The position numbers and the translations under genes are program-made. From the NCBI RefSeq assembly GCF_900631955.1, contig NZ_UZWD01000025.1, positions 169,154 through 233,153 of the forward strand: a stretch of DNA of 64,000 nt, read 5' to 3'. Origin of the DNA: Devosia equisanguinis (GTDB taxonomy: Bacteria; Pseudomonadota; Alphaproteobacteria; Rhizobiales; Devosiaceae). Shown here one piece after another: positions 1 to 10,409 of the stretch (its first letter is position 1; each line of letters begins with the position of its first letter). Below the pieces are notes generated by a model. That model did not search any database and was not told the origin of the DNA. It worked only from the letters and a program-made list of their open reading frames with translations.

Positions 1-2345
1 ACGCGGAAGCCGTTACCTTCGGCAGCGCCGGCCGGCAGGTCGCCCTGATAGGGGCGGGCGGCGTCGAGTGCGATCAGCGGACGGATGATGTCGGCGAGGC
101 GCTCGAGGATATCGATGCGCACGGCGCGCTTGCCGGCCACCTTGAAGCCGGCGATCTCGTACAGGCGCGGATCGACTTCAGGATCGACCAGGAACGAGGT
201 GCGGCCCGACAACACGATGTGCGGAATGTCGGTGACGCCGGGCTGGCGGGTGCCGCCATGCTTGAGCGCGAACAGGATCAGCGCCAGCTCGCGCGGTGCG
301 GGCTTGAGCGAGAGCGGCAGATAGATGTGATAGGCGCCGAACTTGATGCCCAGCTTGCGCATCTTGCCGCGCACATCCTGATCGAGCGCCTTGACGTCGT
401 CGGCGACGACAGCGCGGGGCAAGAGGCCCAGATGTTCGAACAGGCGATAGGCGATGCCGCGGGCGGGGCCATCGAGGTCGGCCGGCGCTTCCAGCGCCAT
501 GATCGGCTCGAGCACGGTATTGACGTGGTGGCGCAGCCAGAGCGACAGGCGATCCTGTACCTTTTCAAGGTCGGGTCCGGTCAGGGTCTCGTCGGCAAGG
601 GTGATGATGCGGGGGCGATAGAGGCTGTCGCCCTCGGCCAGTTCCGCGACGACTTCCCCGCGCCAGCGCAGGCGGCCATCGGTGGCCAGCACGAATTCCT
701 CGTTGGGGGCGCCAGCCAGGCGCTCGGCGCGATTGTGGATCTCGGGAGCAACCACCGCTTCCGCAGCGCCGCGAATGCCTCGCGCATCCATGTCGCCTTC
801 AGAGCGCGCCAGGGTGAAGCGGAAGCCTTCAAGCGTTCCGATCAAATGGCCTTCCAGCCGTACTTCGCCTTGGCTGTTGATTTCGGGAGATACCATACGT
901 TTGTCTTTCAGGTGGCGGAGTAGCACGCTGGTGCGCCGGTCAACGAACCGCTGGGTCAGCCGCTCGTGCAGAGCGTCGCTCAGGCGATCCTCGATATCAC
1001 GGGTCTTTTCGCGCCAATAGAGAGGGTCTTCAAGCCAGTTTTTACGATTGGCGACAAAGGTCCAGGTCCGGACCTGCTTGATCCGGTTGCTGAGCGTATC
1101 AATATCGCCTTCCGCATTGTCGCAAAAGCGCACCTGCTCGGCAATCCAATCGGCGTTGACGCGGCCCTTTCGACGCAAATCGGTAAAGATGCGGGTAATG
1201 ATTTCCCCGTGCGCGGCGGGCGAAATGCCCTGATAGTCCGGCAACTGGCAGCATTCCCACAGCACCCGCACGGCATCGAGCCCGCGCACCAGGCTCGCCG
1301 CTTCGTTGCGGGCGAGAAATTCGAGCGCCATCTGGTCGGTGGCGATGGGCACGCGGGTCAGGGTCCGGTCCGTGGGGGAGACATCAAGCGAATCGCGCAG
1401 CGCATCGAGCGATGAGAAATCCAGCGCGCTGTTGCGCCATTGCACCACCTTTACCGGCTCGAAGTCATGGGTTTCGAGCTGGACGACCAGTTCTTCGTCG
1501 AATCCCTCGGTGCCGCCGGTGACCCCGAAGGTGCCATTGTGCCGGTGCCGACCGGCGCGGCCGGCAATCTGGCCGATTTCGGACGGGGTCAGTGGCCGGC
1601 TCTGGCGACCGTCGAACTTGGTGTCGTCGGCAAAGGCGATGTGGTGGATATCGAGATTGAGCCCCATGCCGATGGCATCGGTGGCGACCAGGAAATCCAC
1701 GTCGCCATTCTGGTAGAGTTCCACCTGGGCATTGCGGGTGCGCGGGCTGAGCGCGCCCATGACCACTGCGGCGCCGCCGCGTTCGCGCCGGATCAGCTCG
1801 GCAATGGCATAGACCTGGCGGGCGGAGAAGGCGACGATGGCGCTGCGGGCCGGCTGGCGCGAGATTTTCTTGGAGCCGGAATAGGTCAGCTGCGAAAAGC
1901 GCGGCCGGTCGATGATCTCGGCATTCGGAATGAGCTTGCGGATCACCCCGGCCATGGTCGCAGAGCCCAGGAGCAGGGTTTCCTGCAGGCCGCGAGCCTT
2001 GAGAATTCGATCGGTGAAGATATGGCCGCGATCGAAGTCGATGGCGGTCTGGATTTCATCGACCGCTACGCAGTCGACATGGATGTCCATGGGCATGGCC
2101 TCGACCGTCGCCACCCAATAGCGCGGCTTGGCCGGAACGATCCGCTCTTCCCCGGTGACCAGGGCCACAGCCTGTTCGCCGACCCGCTCGACGACGCGCG
2201 TATAGACCTCCCGGGCCAGAAGACGCAAAGGCAGGCCGATCATCCCGGTTGGATGGGCCAGCATGCGCTCGATGGCAAAATAGGTCTTGCCGGTATTGGT
2301 CGGCCCCAGAATGGCCTTGACCGAGGGGGAGGAAAAAAAGGTCAT
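1..2345 (-). CDS. Suv3/MgpS-like ATP-dependent helicase (3' end outside window)
   Basis: This is a superfamily 2 helicase related to mitochondrial SUPV3L1 and rhizobial MgpS, which unwind RNA and DNA in RNA turnover. The ATG at 2343-2345 opens a reading frame that runs off the left edge, with 781 codons visible. Walker A GPTNTGKT is at residues 14-21. A DEIQ motif II follows, and QIAGRAGR is helicase motif VI. The remaining visible part matches the long C-terminal region of this family, which is usually 900-1,000 residues, so the missing part is probably small. The fold and family are clear, but the exact substrate is not shown by the sequence. The gene stands alone at the right edge, with a diverged repeat about 115 bp upstream that may carry its promoter. 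Confidence 0.9.
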   Translation of the reverse strand, partial: MTFFSSPSVKAILGPTNTGKTYFAIERMLAHPTGMIGLPLRLLAREVYTRVVERVGEQAVALVTGEERIVPAKPRYWVATVEAMPMDIHVDCVAVDEIQTAIDFDRGHIFTDRILKARGLQETLLLGSATMAGVIRKLIPNAEIIDRPRFSQLTYSGSKKISRQPARSAIVAFSARQVYAIAELIRRERGGAAVVMGALSPRTRNAQVELYQNGDVDFLVATDAIGMGLNLDIHHIAFADDTKFDGRQSRPLTPSEIGQIAGRAGRHRHNGTFGVTGGTEGFDEELVVQLETHDFEPVKVVQWRNSALDFSSLDALRDSLDVSPTDRTLTRVPIATDQMALEFLARNEAASLVRGLDAVRVLWECCQLPDYQGISPAAHGEIITRIFTDLRRKGRVNADWIAEQVRFCDNAEGDIDTLSNRIKQVRTWTFVANRKNWLEDPLYWREKTRDIEDRLSDALHERLTQRFVDRRTSVLLRHLKDKRMVSPEINSQGEVRLEGHLIGTLEGFRFTLARSEGDMDARGIRGAAEAVVAPEIHNRAERLAGAPNEEFVLATDGRLRWRGEVVAELAEGDSLYRPRIITLADETLTGPDLEKVQDRLSLWLRHHVNTVLEPIMALEAPADLDGPARGIAYRLFEHLGLLPRAVVADDVKALDQDVRGKMRKLGIKFGAYHIYLPLSLKPAPRELALILFALKHGGTRQPGVTDIPHIVLSGRTSFLVDPEVDPRLYEIAGFKVAGKRAVRIDILERLADIIRPLIALDAARPYQGDLPAGAAEGNGFR

Positions 2346-3034
2346 TGCGCCCAATGTAAGGGGCCGGGGCCGGGGTTGCGAGAGGCAAGAGGATTTGTCC
2401 CAAGAAAGGACAGGGATTGATACCTTTTCGCCACGAGTCTTAACGGGTGAAACCAAAGGTGAACGAAGCAGCATCGAATCGGCGCGAATCGGCAAATCCG
2501 GCTTTGTTCACCACGAGATGTGGTGGGCTCTGTCGCCCCGGTGGCACAAGCGGATGGCATGATCATGTCCTTGTGGCACAACTGGTCGCCAAAACCGTTT
2601 AGAAGGGTTTCGGTTCCGTTAATCCGGCGCAAAAACGTGTAAAGCTGAAGCAGAGGTAAATTCGCCTGGCGTCGATATTTTTCATCCCTTCATGCCCATG
2701 GGCCCGGCTTTGCTGGGATTGGCCGGCGCGCATTGAGGAAAAACTGCATTGACGTGCCAGGATGGCACAGGGCCGGCGCGGGCCCGATAACGACGCGAAA
2801 GCTGACGGCAAGAGCAAAAGGCGGCAGCCAAGAGTGTTTCGGGCCGAGTCATTGGCGCGCGTCTTGGCACTGTCACAAGGCAAATAGAATGCGGCAATTG
2901 TGGAATAGTATTCTTAAATGCCCATTGGGTGGATTGCGCACAACGCTCGGTTAACTGCTTTCTCCTAGCCTCCCCCGCGACAATGAGGAATTCGGATCGC
3001 ATCCGACTTAGCAGCGCGAAGAGGGGGACAGGTT
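2346..3034. other. Intergenic region between divergent helicase and first receptor gene
   Basis: No convincing gene is present. Besides the repeat at 2461-2620 it holds an inverted repeat GTGCCA-GGA-TGGCAC (2754-2768) and an 11-bp palindrome GAATAGTATTC (2903-2913). It also holds a 16-bp word, AATGCGGCAATTGTGG (2888-2903), that recurs at 62955-62970. The region must contain the divergent promoters for the helicase and the first receptor. I could not assign -35/-10 boxes with confidence. Confidence 0.6.
2461..2620. repeat. Diverged intergenic repeat, copy 1, with perfect hairpin
   Basis: This stretch resembles 33252-33400. The best shared block is GCTTTGTTCACC (2501-2512), preceded in both copies by a GAACGAA block and followed by CACAAGCG and CGCCAAAA blocks. 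Here the core forms a perfect hairpin, CACCAC-GAGAT-GTGGTG (2509-2525). Both copies lie about 115-130 bp upstream of a minus-strand start codon. Confidence 0.5.
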
Positions 3035-5094
3035 TTGGGTACGCTTTCCAAGATCATGGGCAATGTGCGCATGACCACAACCATTCTGGTTCTGGTGATG
3101 TGCTCGATCATCGGATCGATCACGGCCATGTCGGCATCGATCTACTTTAACCTGCGCGAGCGGTCGCTTGAGGATAGCCGCATCCAGCAGGAGACCAATA
3201 TCGGCGTCGCGGCCACCATTCTCGAGCGGCGCATCTCCGGCTCGGTGCTGAGCTGGGGCGAAGATGGGTCGATCGGCAATTTCCAGAGCTGGGCCATTCC
3301 GCCCTTCTACGACAGCGAAGTCATCGATTCGGTCACGCGCGTCACCAAGCAGGATGCCGGCATTTTCGCGCTCGATCCGCAGACGCAGACCCTGATGGTC
3401 AAGACCACGAGCCTTGTTGGCCCCGATGGGCAGCGCGCCCTCAGCGAAACCTTGGGTCCCGATAGCCCTGCCTATGAAGGCCTGATGGCCGGCGAGCCGT
3501 TCCAGGGTGAACTCGGCATGATGGGCGAAAGCTATTTCGCCGCGCTGCAGCCGATCCAGAAGGTCAATGGCGAGGTGATGGGTGCAATCTTCGTCGGCAC
3601 GCCGATGCGCAATGTCGAGGCGGCGGCCAATAGCGTTTTGGGGCTCATCGCCATTGTCGGCGGTGCCGTGATCATCGCGCTGGGTCTGGTGGGCTTTGTG
3701 GTGTCCCGCGCCATCACCCGGCCGATTCCGCGCCTGGCCTCGGCCATGGATCTATCGCCCAGGGCCAGTACGACACCGAGGTGCCCTATGCCGATATGGG
3801 CAATGAGGTGGGCGGCATGGCACGTGCTGTGGAAGTGTTCCGCCAGAATGGCGAGCGCGTGGCGCAGATGACCGAGGCGGAAGCCGCCCGCATCATTGCT
3901 GATCAGGACAATCGCAAGCGCATGATGGCCGAGCTGCAGGCCGCTTTCGGCGAAGTGGTCGATGCCGCCATTGCCGGCGATTTCGACCGGCGCGTGGAAA
4001 CCGAATTCCCAGATCCAGAGCTCAACAGCCTGGCTTCGGGCGTCAATCGCCTGGTGTCCACCTTCAAGCGTGGCGTCACCGAAATGGGCCAGGTGCTGGG
4101 CGCCATGGCCCATACCGACCTGACGCAGCGCATGACCGGCGACTATGAGGGGGCCTTCGCCCGCCTCAAGGACGACACCAATGCCATGGCCGACAAGTTC
4201 ACCGAGGTGGTGACCCAGTTGCGCGACACTTCGGGTGCACTCAAGACTGCCACCGGGGAAATCCTGTCCGGCGCCAATGACCTCTCCGAGCGCACCACCA
4301 AGCAGGCCGCGACCATCGAGGAAACTTCGGCGGCCATGGAACAGCTGGCATCGACCGTGCTCAAGAATGCCGAGCGCGCCCATGAGGCCAGCACCAATGC
4401 CCAGGCGGTCACCAATGCGGCCGAGCAGGGGGTGGCGGTGATGGATTCGGCCAATCAGGCGATGGAGCGGATTTCGGCCTCCTCGGGCAAGATTTCCAAC
4501 ATTATCGGGCTGATCGACGATATCGCTTTCCAGACCAACCTCTTGGCGCTCAATGCTTCGGTCGAGGCCGCGCGTGCCGGCGAGGCCGGCAAGGGCTTTG
4601 CGGTGGTGGCTGTGGAAGTGCGCCGCCTGGCCCAGAGTGCAGCGCAAGCGTCCTCGGAGGTCAAGGCCCTGATCGAGCAGAGTGCCGGCGAAGTCAGCAA
4701 TGGCACCAAGCTGGTGGAGTCGGCGGCCGCCAAGATCGCCGGCATGCTGGTGTCCATCCGCGAGAATACCAGCGCGCTCGAGGCCATTGCTCAGGACAGC
4801 CGGGAGCAGGCCTCCTCCATCGAGGAAGTCAGTGCCGCGGTGCACCTGATGGACGAGATGACCCAGCACAATGCGGCCCTGGTGGAAGAGACCAATGCCG
4901 CCATCGAGCAGACCGAGGCTCAGGCCAACGAGCTTGACCGGATTGTGGATACGTTCAAGGTCGAGGGTGGGCGCGAAGAGGTGGTCGATTGGGCCAATGT
5001 CGCGCGCCAGCAGCGCGAACGCCAATCGCGTCCGGCCCCGCGCCCGATGAGCCAGGGCAATGCGGCGCTCGATGCCGATTGGGAAGCCTTCTGA
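3035..5094 (+). pseudogene. Membrane chemoreceptor with Cache-type sensor, broken by a one-base deletion
   Basis: This is a methyl-accepting chemotaxis protein of about 686 residues if repaired. A TTG start at 3035 follows AGGGGGA (3022-3028). TM1 is at about residues 13-35 and a periplasmic Cache3/Cache2-like domain at about 36-200. TM2 is at about 200-224, followed by HAMP and the receptor signalling hairpin ([20 protein letters not shown] at about nt 4513-4572). The reading frame shifts near 3750: upstream reads ...ASAMD and downstream reads [13 protein letters not shown]. One T missing at 3750/3751 restores both, as the paralogue at 7734 shows. As given, translation stops at 3871 after 278 residues. 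The C-terminus in the downstream frame is DWEAF, a CheR/CheB-tether type pentapeptide. It could be a real pseudogene or a sequencing error. Confidence 0.85.
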
Positions 5095-5124
5095 GGCCAG
5101 TGCCCCTTTTACCGATCGCTTTGC

Positions 5125-5157
5125 CCCCGGGATGTCGCCATCCCGGGGTTTTGTTTT
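5125..5157 (+). terminator. Rho-independent terminator after first receptor gene
   Basis: A perfect 10-bp stem, CCCCGGGATG (5125-5134) with CATCCCGGGG (5139-5148), has a 4-nt loop and is followed by TTTTGTTTT. Confidence 0.9.
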
Positions 5158-5425
5158 CGACCCGATATGCCCGCAAGTGCAGCAAAAGCGGCGATTTTGC
5201 CGCAGAATTGCGCAGCCATTTACCGGCAATTAAGTACGAGCTTGGTATTTATTCGGTGAAGGGAAGATCGGAACTGCCCCCGACGGGAGTGGGGACAGTC
5301 CATGCGGCCCAATCAGACAGTGATACGTCAGCCTGCCGGCCCCGGCAGACTTCGTCGGACAGGGTGCTGTTCGCCGAGGACATGACCGACATGTCTGGTG
5401 GGTCCCGGCCGGAGTGAAGGGTAAC
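5158..5425 (+). other. Leader/promoter region of second receptor gene
   Basis: About 270 bp lie between the terminator and the next start. It includes a short GCGGC-GATTTT-GCCGC hairpin near 5188 and a less GC-rich stretch at 5225-5260 that may hold the promoter. No gene or known riboswitch was recognised. Confidence 0.4.
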
Positions 5426-7447
5426 ATGAATATTCGCGCCAAAGTTTTTGCCGTTGTGGGGCTGATGGGTCTGGCCTCGATCATCATTGGCGGCATGGCT
5501 GGCTATATGGTGATGGAATACAACAAGCAGACCAGCCGCCTCGAGAACCTGGCCGATCGGGCCTATCTCGGGGAACGGCTCAACCGCTATGTGACGGCGG
5601 TGGTGATGGAGTCCCGGGGCATCTATGCCGCGCCCAACACCGAAAAGGCTGCGCCTTTCGCCGAAGGTATCATGACCTATCTCGACCGCATCGATGCGCT
5701 GCTGGCCGAATGGCAGCCGCTGGTCGATGAGGGCGGCATGGAGGCCTTCAATGCCGTGGTCGCCCGCTCCGCCGAGTTCCGCGCCTTCCGCACCGAAACC
5801 GCAAGGCTGGGCCGCGATGTCGCGCCGGCCGAGGCCAATGCGCAGGGCAATAACGAAGAAAACCGCGCCAATCGCCGTGCCTATCAGGGCGAGATCGATG
5901 CGGTGGTCGAGCGTGATCTCGAGCTGTTCCACGGGGTCAAGGCCGAGATGGGCAGCTTCCAGCAGAACATGATCATGCTGCTGGTGGGCACTATTGTGCT
6001 TGGCCTGGGCGCCGGCATCGCCGTGGCCGGCTATGTCGGTACCGTACACCTCTCCCGCCCGGTCAGCCGGCTGACCCGTTCCATGGAGGCGCTGGCGCAA
6101 GGCGAACTCGAGACCGAGATCGACTATCTCGACAGCAAGGACGAGATGGGCGCCATGGCCCGCACGCTGCAGGTGTTCCAGGACAATGCCCGCACCGTCG
6201 CGGCGCTGAGCCAGGAAGAAAAATCCCGCGCCATCGCCGCTGCCGAGCGGGCGCGGATGATGGATGTGTTCCAGACCCAGTTCGACGAGGCGGTGGCCGC
6301 AGCGCTCGAAGGCGATTTCAGCCGTCGCATCACCACCGATTTTGTCGACCAGGACCTGGTCCGCATTGCCGAAAACTTCAACAGCCTCATCGACAGCGTC
6401 GATACCGGGCTGGTGGAGGCCGGCAGTGTGCTGGCCGCGCTGGCGCGCACCGATCTCACCCAGCGCATGGTGGGCGAGCATCGCGGTGCCTTCCTCGATC
6501 TCAAGACCAATATGAACGTGGTGGCCGAGACGCTGGCCGATGTGGTGACGCGGCTGCGCTCGACCTCGCGCGCCGTCAAGGTGGCCACCGGCGAAATCCT
6601 GTCCGGCGCCAATGATCTGTCGGAGCGTACGACGCGGCAGGCCGCGACCATCGAGGAGACCTCGGCTGCCATGGAGCAATTGGCCTCGACCGTGGTCGAA
6701 AACGCCAAGCGGGCGCGCGAAGCCAGTGTCATGGCCACCGAGGTGACAGCGACCGCAGAGGATGGCGGCCGGGTGATGGGCGAGGCCAATCAGGCCATGG
6801 AACGCATCACCGCGTCCTCCTCCAAGGTCTCCGACATTATCGGCATGATCGACGATATTGCCTTCCAGACCAATTTGCTGGCGCTCAACGCCTCGGTGGA
6901 AGCGGCGCGGGCCGGCGAAGCCGGCAAGGGCTTTGCCGTGGTCGCCGTCGAAGTGCGGCGCCTGGCGCAGAGCGCGGCGGAAGCCTCATCCGACGTCAAG
7001 GCGCTGATCCGCCAGTCAGCCGACGAGGTCAATGCAGGCACCAAGCTGGTGGCCGAGGCCGCCGGCAAGCTCGAAAAGATGCTCCAGGCGGCGCGCAGCA
7101 ATACCAGCTTGATGGAAGGCATTGCCCGCGACAGCAATGAGCAGGCCTCGGCCATCGAGGAAGTCACCGTGGCCGTGCGGCAGATGGACGAGATGACCCA
7201 GCATAATGCGGCGCTGGTGGAACAGACCAATGCCGCCATCGAGCAGACCGAAAGCCAGGCCAATGAGCTGGATCGGATCGTCGATATCTTCCGGCTCGAC
7301 ACCAGCGAGGCGGCCAAGCCGGCACAGCGTGCGGCGCCTGCGCCGACGCAGCGAGCCAATGCGACACCGGCCCCGGCCCGCCGCGCCGCAGCGACCTATC
7401 TCAGCCAGGGCAATGCGGCGATCTCTGCCGATTGGAGCGAGTTCTAG
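5426..7447 (+). CDS. Methyl-accepting chemotaxis protein, four-helix-bundle type sensor
   Basis: This is an inner-membrane chemoreceptor of 673 residues. ATG 5426 is chosen because GAAGGG (5416-5421) sits 4 nt upstream; an in-frame GTG at 5414 is possible. TM1 is at residues 7-29, with a helical periplasmic domain at about 30-181 that lacks Cache features and looks like a 4HB_MCP bundle. TM2 is at 182-205 and HAMP at about 206-260. The cytoplasmic coiled coil has its conserved hairpin tip around residues 470-520, where CheA and CheW would bind. The C-terminus is DWSEF, a W-x-x-F pentapeptide of the kind that tethers CheR/CheB. The ligand is unknown. It has its own terminator-flanked unit, so it is probably transcribed separately from its neighbours. 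Confidence 0.93.
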   Translation: MNIRAKVFAVVGLMGLASIIIGGMAGYMVMEYNKQTSRLENLADRAYLGERLNRYVTAVVMESRGIYAAPNTEKAAPFAEGIMTYLDRIDALLAEWQPLVDEGGMEAFNAVVARSAEFRAFRTETARLGRDVAPAEANAQGNNEENRANRRAYQGEIDAVVERDLELFHGVKAEMGSFQQNMIMLLVGTIVLGLGAGIAVAGYVGTVHLSRPVSRLTRSMEALAQGELETEIDYLDSKDEMGAMARTLQVFQDNARTVAALSQEEKSRAIAAAERARMMDVFQTQFDEAVAAALEGDFSRRITTDFVDQDLVRIAENFNSLIDSVDTGLVEAGSVLAALARTDLTQRMVGEHRGAFLDLKTNMNVVAETLADVVTRLRSTSRAVKVATGEILSGANDLSERTTRQAATIEETSAAMEQLASTVVENAKRAREASVMATEVTATAEDGGRVMGEANQAMERITASSSKVSDIIGMIDDIAFQTNLLALNASVEAARAGEAGKGFAVVAVEVRRLAQSAAEASSDVKALIRQSADEVNAGTKLVAEAAGKLEKMLQAARSNTSLMEGIARDSNEQASAIEEVTVAVRQMDEMTQHNAALVEQTNAAIEQTESQANELDRIVDIFRLDTSEAAKPAQRAAPAPTQRANATPAPARRAAATYLSQGNAAISADWSEF

Positions 7448-7477
7448 GGCTCGATTTCAACTCGGCTGTAGGGAAAC

Positions 7478-7499
7478 AAGGGGGCGCAAGTGCCCCCTT
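7478..7499 (+). terminator. Hairpin after second receptor gene
   Basis: The perfect stem AAGGGGGC (7478-7485) pairs with GCCCCCTT (7492-7499) across a 6-nt loop. The following T-run (around 7505-7510) is weak and displaced. Confidence 0.6.
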
Positions 7500-7733
7500 C
7501 GCAGTTTTTATCACGAATAGCATCGTGCTTTACCGCGCCTTAACGCGGCGCGTGATGACGTGATCACGGACGCAGAAGACGATGCACCCGGTTTGACCTG
7601 GGTGAGACTGAGAACGGCGTCGCCTTCCTCAGCAGGACCGTCCGGCCGTGCCGCTTCGATGGAAGCGGTCCGCCGTTCGTGGCGACAGTGACCATAGGGC
7701 ACCCAGAAGGGTAGCCAGTTATGAGGCAGTAAA

Positions 7734-10163
7734 ATGAAGTTCAGCGATCTGTCCATCCGGATGAAGCTGGTGCTGGGCGCAGGCCTGATGTTCCTCCTGG
7801 CCATGGGCGGCATCATCGCCGGCGGCCTGGCTCTGATGTACCAGACGGCCGGCAGCGAGGCCGAAGAGCGGGCGCGCACCCTTCTGGGTCAATATTCCAA
7901 CCTGGCCGAAGGGGAGATGGGCAAGATCATCTCCGCCACCCGCAGCCTCACCGCTTCCATCGAGGGCGTCATCGCCACGGCCCCGGTCGATCGTGACATG
8001 CTGGGCCGGCTGGTCTCGGGCGCCATCGTGGCGCAGCCTTCGGTTATCGGCATGACCCTGGCCTTTAATTCCAACGCTCTCGATGGGCAGGACGCCAACT
8101 ATATCGGCCATCCCTATTCCGACGCGACCGGCCGCTTTGTTCCCTATTTTACCAGCTCGAACGGCAAGATCGCAGTCGAGCTGCTGCAGATGGGGCCTGA
8201 AAACGGCACCGAGAGCTGGTACGACCTGCCCATGCGCGAAGATCGCACCGTGGTCACGCCGCCCTACTCCTATCCGGTGAACGGGAAGGACACGCTGCTC
8301 TCCACCGTCAGTGTCGTCGTGCACAAGGGTGGCAAGCCCGTCGGCATTCTTACTTCCGACCTGACGCTGGACGCCATTTCCGACGTCATTTCCGCGCTCA
8401 AGCCGTTCGGCGTCGGCAGCGTCATGCTGGTCAGCAACAACAATAGCTGGGTGGTCAATTCCGACCCAAGCCTGGCCGGCCAGGCGCTGGAGCCCGATAT
8501 TGCCGCGGCCCTGCTCAATACCGAGCTGATGGAACGCGGCATGACCTTTCCGGACGAGAACGGGGTCAGCCAGTTCGCGGTAACGGCTCCGGTGCATTTT
8601 GCCGATACTGCGGACCAATGGACCATGATCATGACCGTGCCAACGGCAACGGTCTATGCCGGGGTCGATGCCATGCGCAACATGGCGCTGGTTGCTGCCG
8701 GCGTGTTGCTGGCCGTCATCCTGGCGCTGGTCTGGCTCGGCTCGGGCATGATTGCCAAGCCCATCCGCCGCATGACCGGGCTGATGAATGAGCTGGCCAA
8801 GGGTCGCTACGATATCGAGGTGCCCTATCAGGCGACCCGCAACGAGATCGGCGACATGGCCCGCGCGGTCGAGGTGTTCCGCGAAAATGGCCTGCGCATC
8901 AGCCAGATGACCGAGGCCGAAGCGGCGCGTATCATTTCCGATCAGCGGGCGCGCCAGGAGATGATGACCGAGCTGCAGGCGGCGTTCGGCGAGGTGGTCG
9001 ATGCCGCCATTGCCGGGGATTTCTCCAAGCGCGTGCATGCCAGCTTCCCCGATGCCGAGCTCAATAGCCTTGCCGGCAGCGTCAACAGCCTCGTTGAAAC
9101 CGTCGACCAGGGGATTGCCGAAACCGGCACCGTGCTCGGGGCCCTGGCCGAGACCGACCTGACCAAGCGCATGCTGGGCGACTATCGCGGTGCCTTTGCC
9201 GAGCTCAAGCATCACACCAATACGGTGGCCGAGACGCTGAGCCAGGTGGTGGGCGGGCTCAAGGAGACCTCGCGGGCGCTCAAGACCGCAACCGGGGAAA
9301 TTCTCTCCGGTGCCAATGACCTGTCCGAGCGCACCACCAAGCAGGCCGCCACCATCGAGCAGACCTCGGCGGCCATGGAGCAGCTGGCCTCGACGGTGCT
9401 GCAGAATGCCGATCGGGCACGGGACGCCAATGTCAACGCCCAGACCGTCAGCCATACTGCCGAAGAGGGTGGAGCGGTGATGGCCCAGGCCACCGAGGCC
9501 ATGGAGCGGATCACGGCCTCGTCTTCTAAGATCTCCAACATCATTGGCCTGATCGACGATATCGCCTTCCAGACCAATCTCTTGGCGCTCAATGCCTCGG
9601 TCGAGGCGGCGCGGGCGGGTGACGCCGGCAAGGGCTTTGCCGTGGTGGCCGTGGAGGTGCGGCGCCTGGCGCAGAGCGCCGCCAGTGCCTCCTCGGACGT
9701 GAAGGCCCTGATCGAGACCTCGTCTGGCGAAGTGGGGGCCGGCACGCGCCTCGTGGCCGAGGCCGCCGCCAAACTGGAGGCCATGCTCGATGCGGCCAAG
9801 GCCAATTCAGCCTTGATGGACGGCATTGCCCGCGACAGTCGCGAGCAGGCCTCGGCCATTGAGGAAGTCTCGGTCGCGGTGCGGCAGATGGACGAGATGA
9901 CCCAGCACAATGCGGCGCTGGTGGAGCAAACCAATGCCGCTATCGAGCAGACCGAGGCGCAGGCCAGCGAACTCGACCGGATCGTCGCCGTGTTCCGCAC
10001 CGACGCCAATGCGGCGCCCGCGCCCATGGCCGAGCCGCCGCGGATGACGGAAGCGCCGGCACGGCCACGGGCCGTCTCGGCCAGCGCCAAGACCAGGCAG
10101 GCCGCCAATGCCTATCTCAGCCAGGGCAATGCCGCGATCTCGGCCGACTGGAGCGAGTTCTGA
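7734..10163 (+). CDS. Methyl-accepting chemotaxis protein with double-Cache (dCache) sensor
   Basis: This is an 809-residue membrane chemoreceptor. ATG 7734 follows GAGG at 7723-7726. TM1 is at about residues 11-33 and a large periplasmic dCache_1-like domain at about 40-305. TM2 is at about 316-338 and HAMP at about 340-393. The signalling hairpin tip is near residues 600-620, and the C-terminus is DWSEF, a CheR/CheB-tether type pentapeptide. The membrane-distal pocket region has WYD, then Y in PPYSYP and D in TSDLTL, which partly recalls the amino-acid-binding dCache signature. The arginine expected before WY is absent, so an amino-acid ligand is not supported. The 286-bp upstream gap holds a strong hairpin, CCGCTTC-GATG-GAAGCGG (7651-7668). 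Confidence 0.93.
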   Translation: MKFSDLSIRMKLVLGAGLMFLLAMGGIIAGGLALMYQTAGSEAEERARTLLGQYSNLAEGEMGKIISATRSLTASIEGVIATAPVDRDMLGRLVSGAIVAQPSVIGMTLAFNSNALDGQDANYIGHPYSDATGRFVPYFTSSNGKIAVELLQMGPENGTESWYDLPMREDRTVVTPPYSYPVNGKDTLLSTVSVVVHKGGKPVGILTSDLTLDAISDVISALKPFGVGSVMLVSNNNSWVVNSDPSLAGQALEPDIAAALLNTELMERGMTFPDENGVSQFAVTAPVHFADTADQWTMIMTVPTATVYAGVDAMRNMALVAAGVLLAVILALVWLGSGMIAKPIRRMTGLMNELAKGRYDIEVPYQATRNEIGDMARAVEVFRENGLRISQMTEAEAARIISDQRARQEMMTELQAAFGEVVDAAIAGDFSKRVHASFPDAELNSLAGSVNSLVETVDQGIAETGTVLGALAETDLTKRMLGDYRGAFAELKHHTNTVAETLSQVVGGLKETSRALKTATGEILSGANDLSERTTKQAATIEQTSAAMEQLASTVLQNADRARDANVNAQTVSHTAEEGGAVMAQATEAMERITASSSKISNIIGLIDDIAFQTNLLALNASVEAARAGDAGKGFAVVAVEVRRLAQSAASASSDVKALIETSSGEVGAGTRLVAEAAAKLEAMLDAAKANSALMDGIARDSREQASAIEEVSVAVRQMDEMTQHNAALVEQTNAAIEQTEAQASELDRIVAVFRTDANAAPAPMAEPPRMTEAPARPRAVSASAKTRQAANAYLSQGNAAISADWSEF

Positions 10164-10196
10164 CGGCTTAGACGCCAAGCGGGCAATAGCTTTGAC

Positions 10197-10235
10197 CCCC
10201 GGTGCAAACACAGTTTGTGCCGGGGTTTTTGTTTT
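10197..10235 (+). terminator. Rho-independent terminator after dCache receptor
   Basis: A 13-bp stem (10197-10209 with 10213-10225, including two G-T pairs) and a 3-nt loop are followed by TTTTTGTTTTT. Confidence 0.9.
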
Positions 10236-10236
10236 T

Positions 10237-10379
10237 CTTGTATGGAGCAAAACCTGCCAAAACTATCAGATTACGTATATTTACCCACATATAACAATCT
10301 ATGTTCATAATATTACTTCTCGTATTGTTTTTCATTAACTATTCGCGCGCAGCCTTGCTTGTGAGCCTGTGTCCTCCTC
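10237..10379 (+). promoter_or_regulatory. AT-rich promoter region of the PAS receptor gene
   Basis: This stretch is strikingly AT-rich for the window, with ATATTTACCCACATATAAC and CATAATATTACTTC-like runs at about 10270-10320. It sits between a strong terminator and the PAS receptor gene. It most likely holds that gene's promoter, but no single -35/-10 pair stands out. Confidence 0.45.
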
Positions 10380-10409
10380 TTGGATGCGGCAAAATTGCGG
10401 GACGGTATC

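Noticed and set aside
2599..3002. Possible minus-strand small genes in the gap before the first receptor
   Set aside because: No ribosome site, no domain and atypical composition; the frames overlap each other and end in the repeat region.
8150..8360. Amino-acid-binding dCache signature in the 7734-10163 receptor
   Set aside because: WY, Y and D are present but the arginine of the motif is not found, so ligand assignment would be unsafe.
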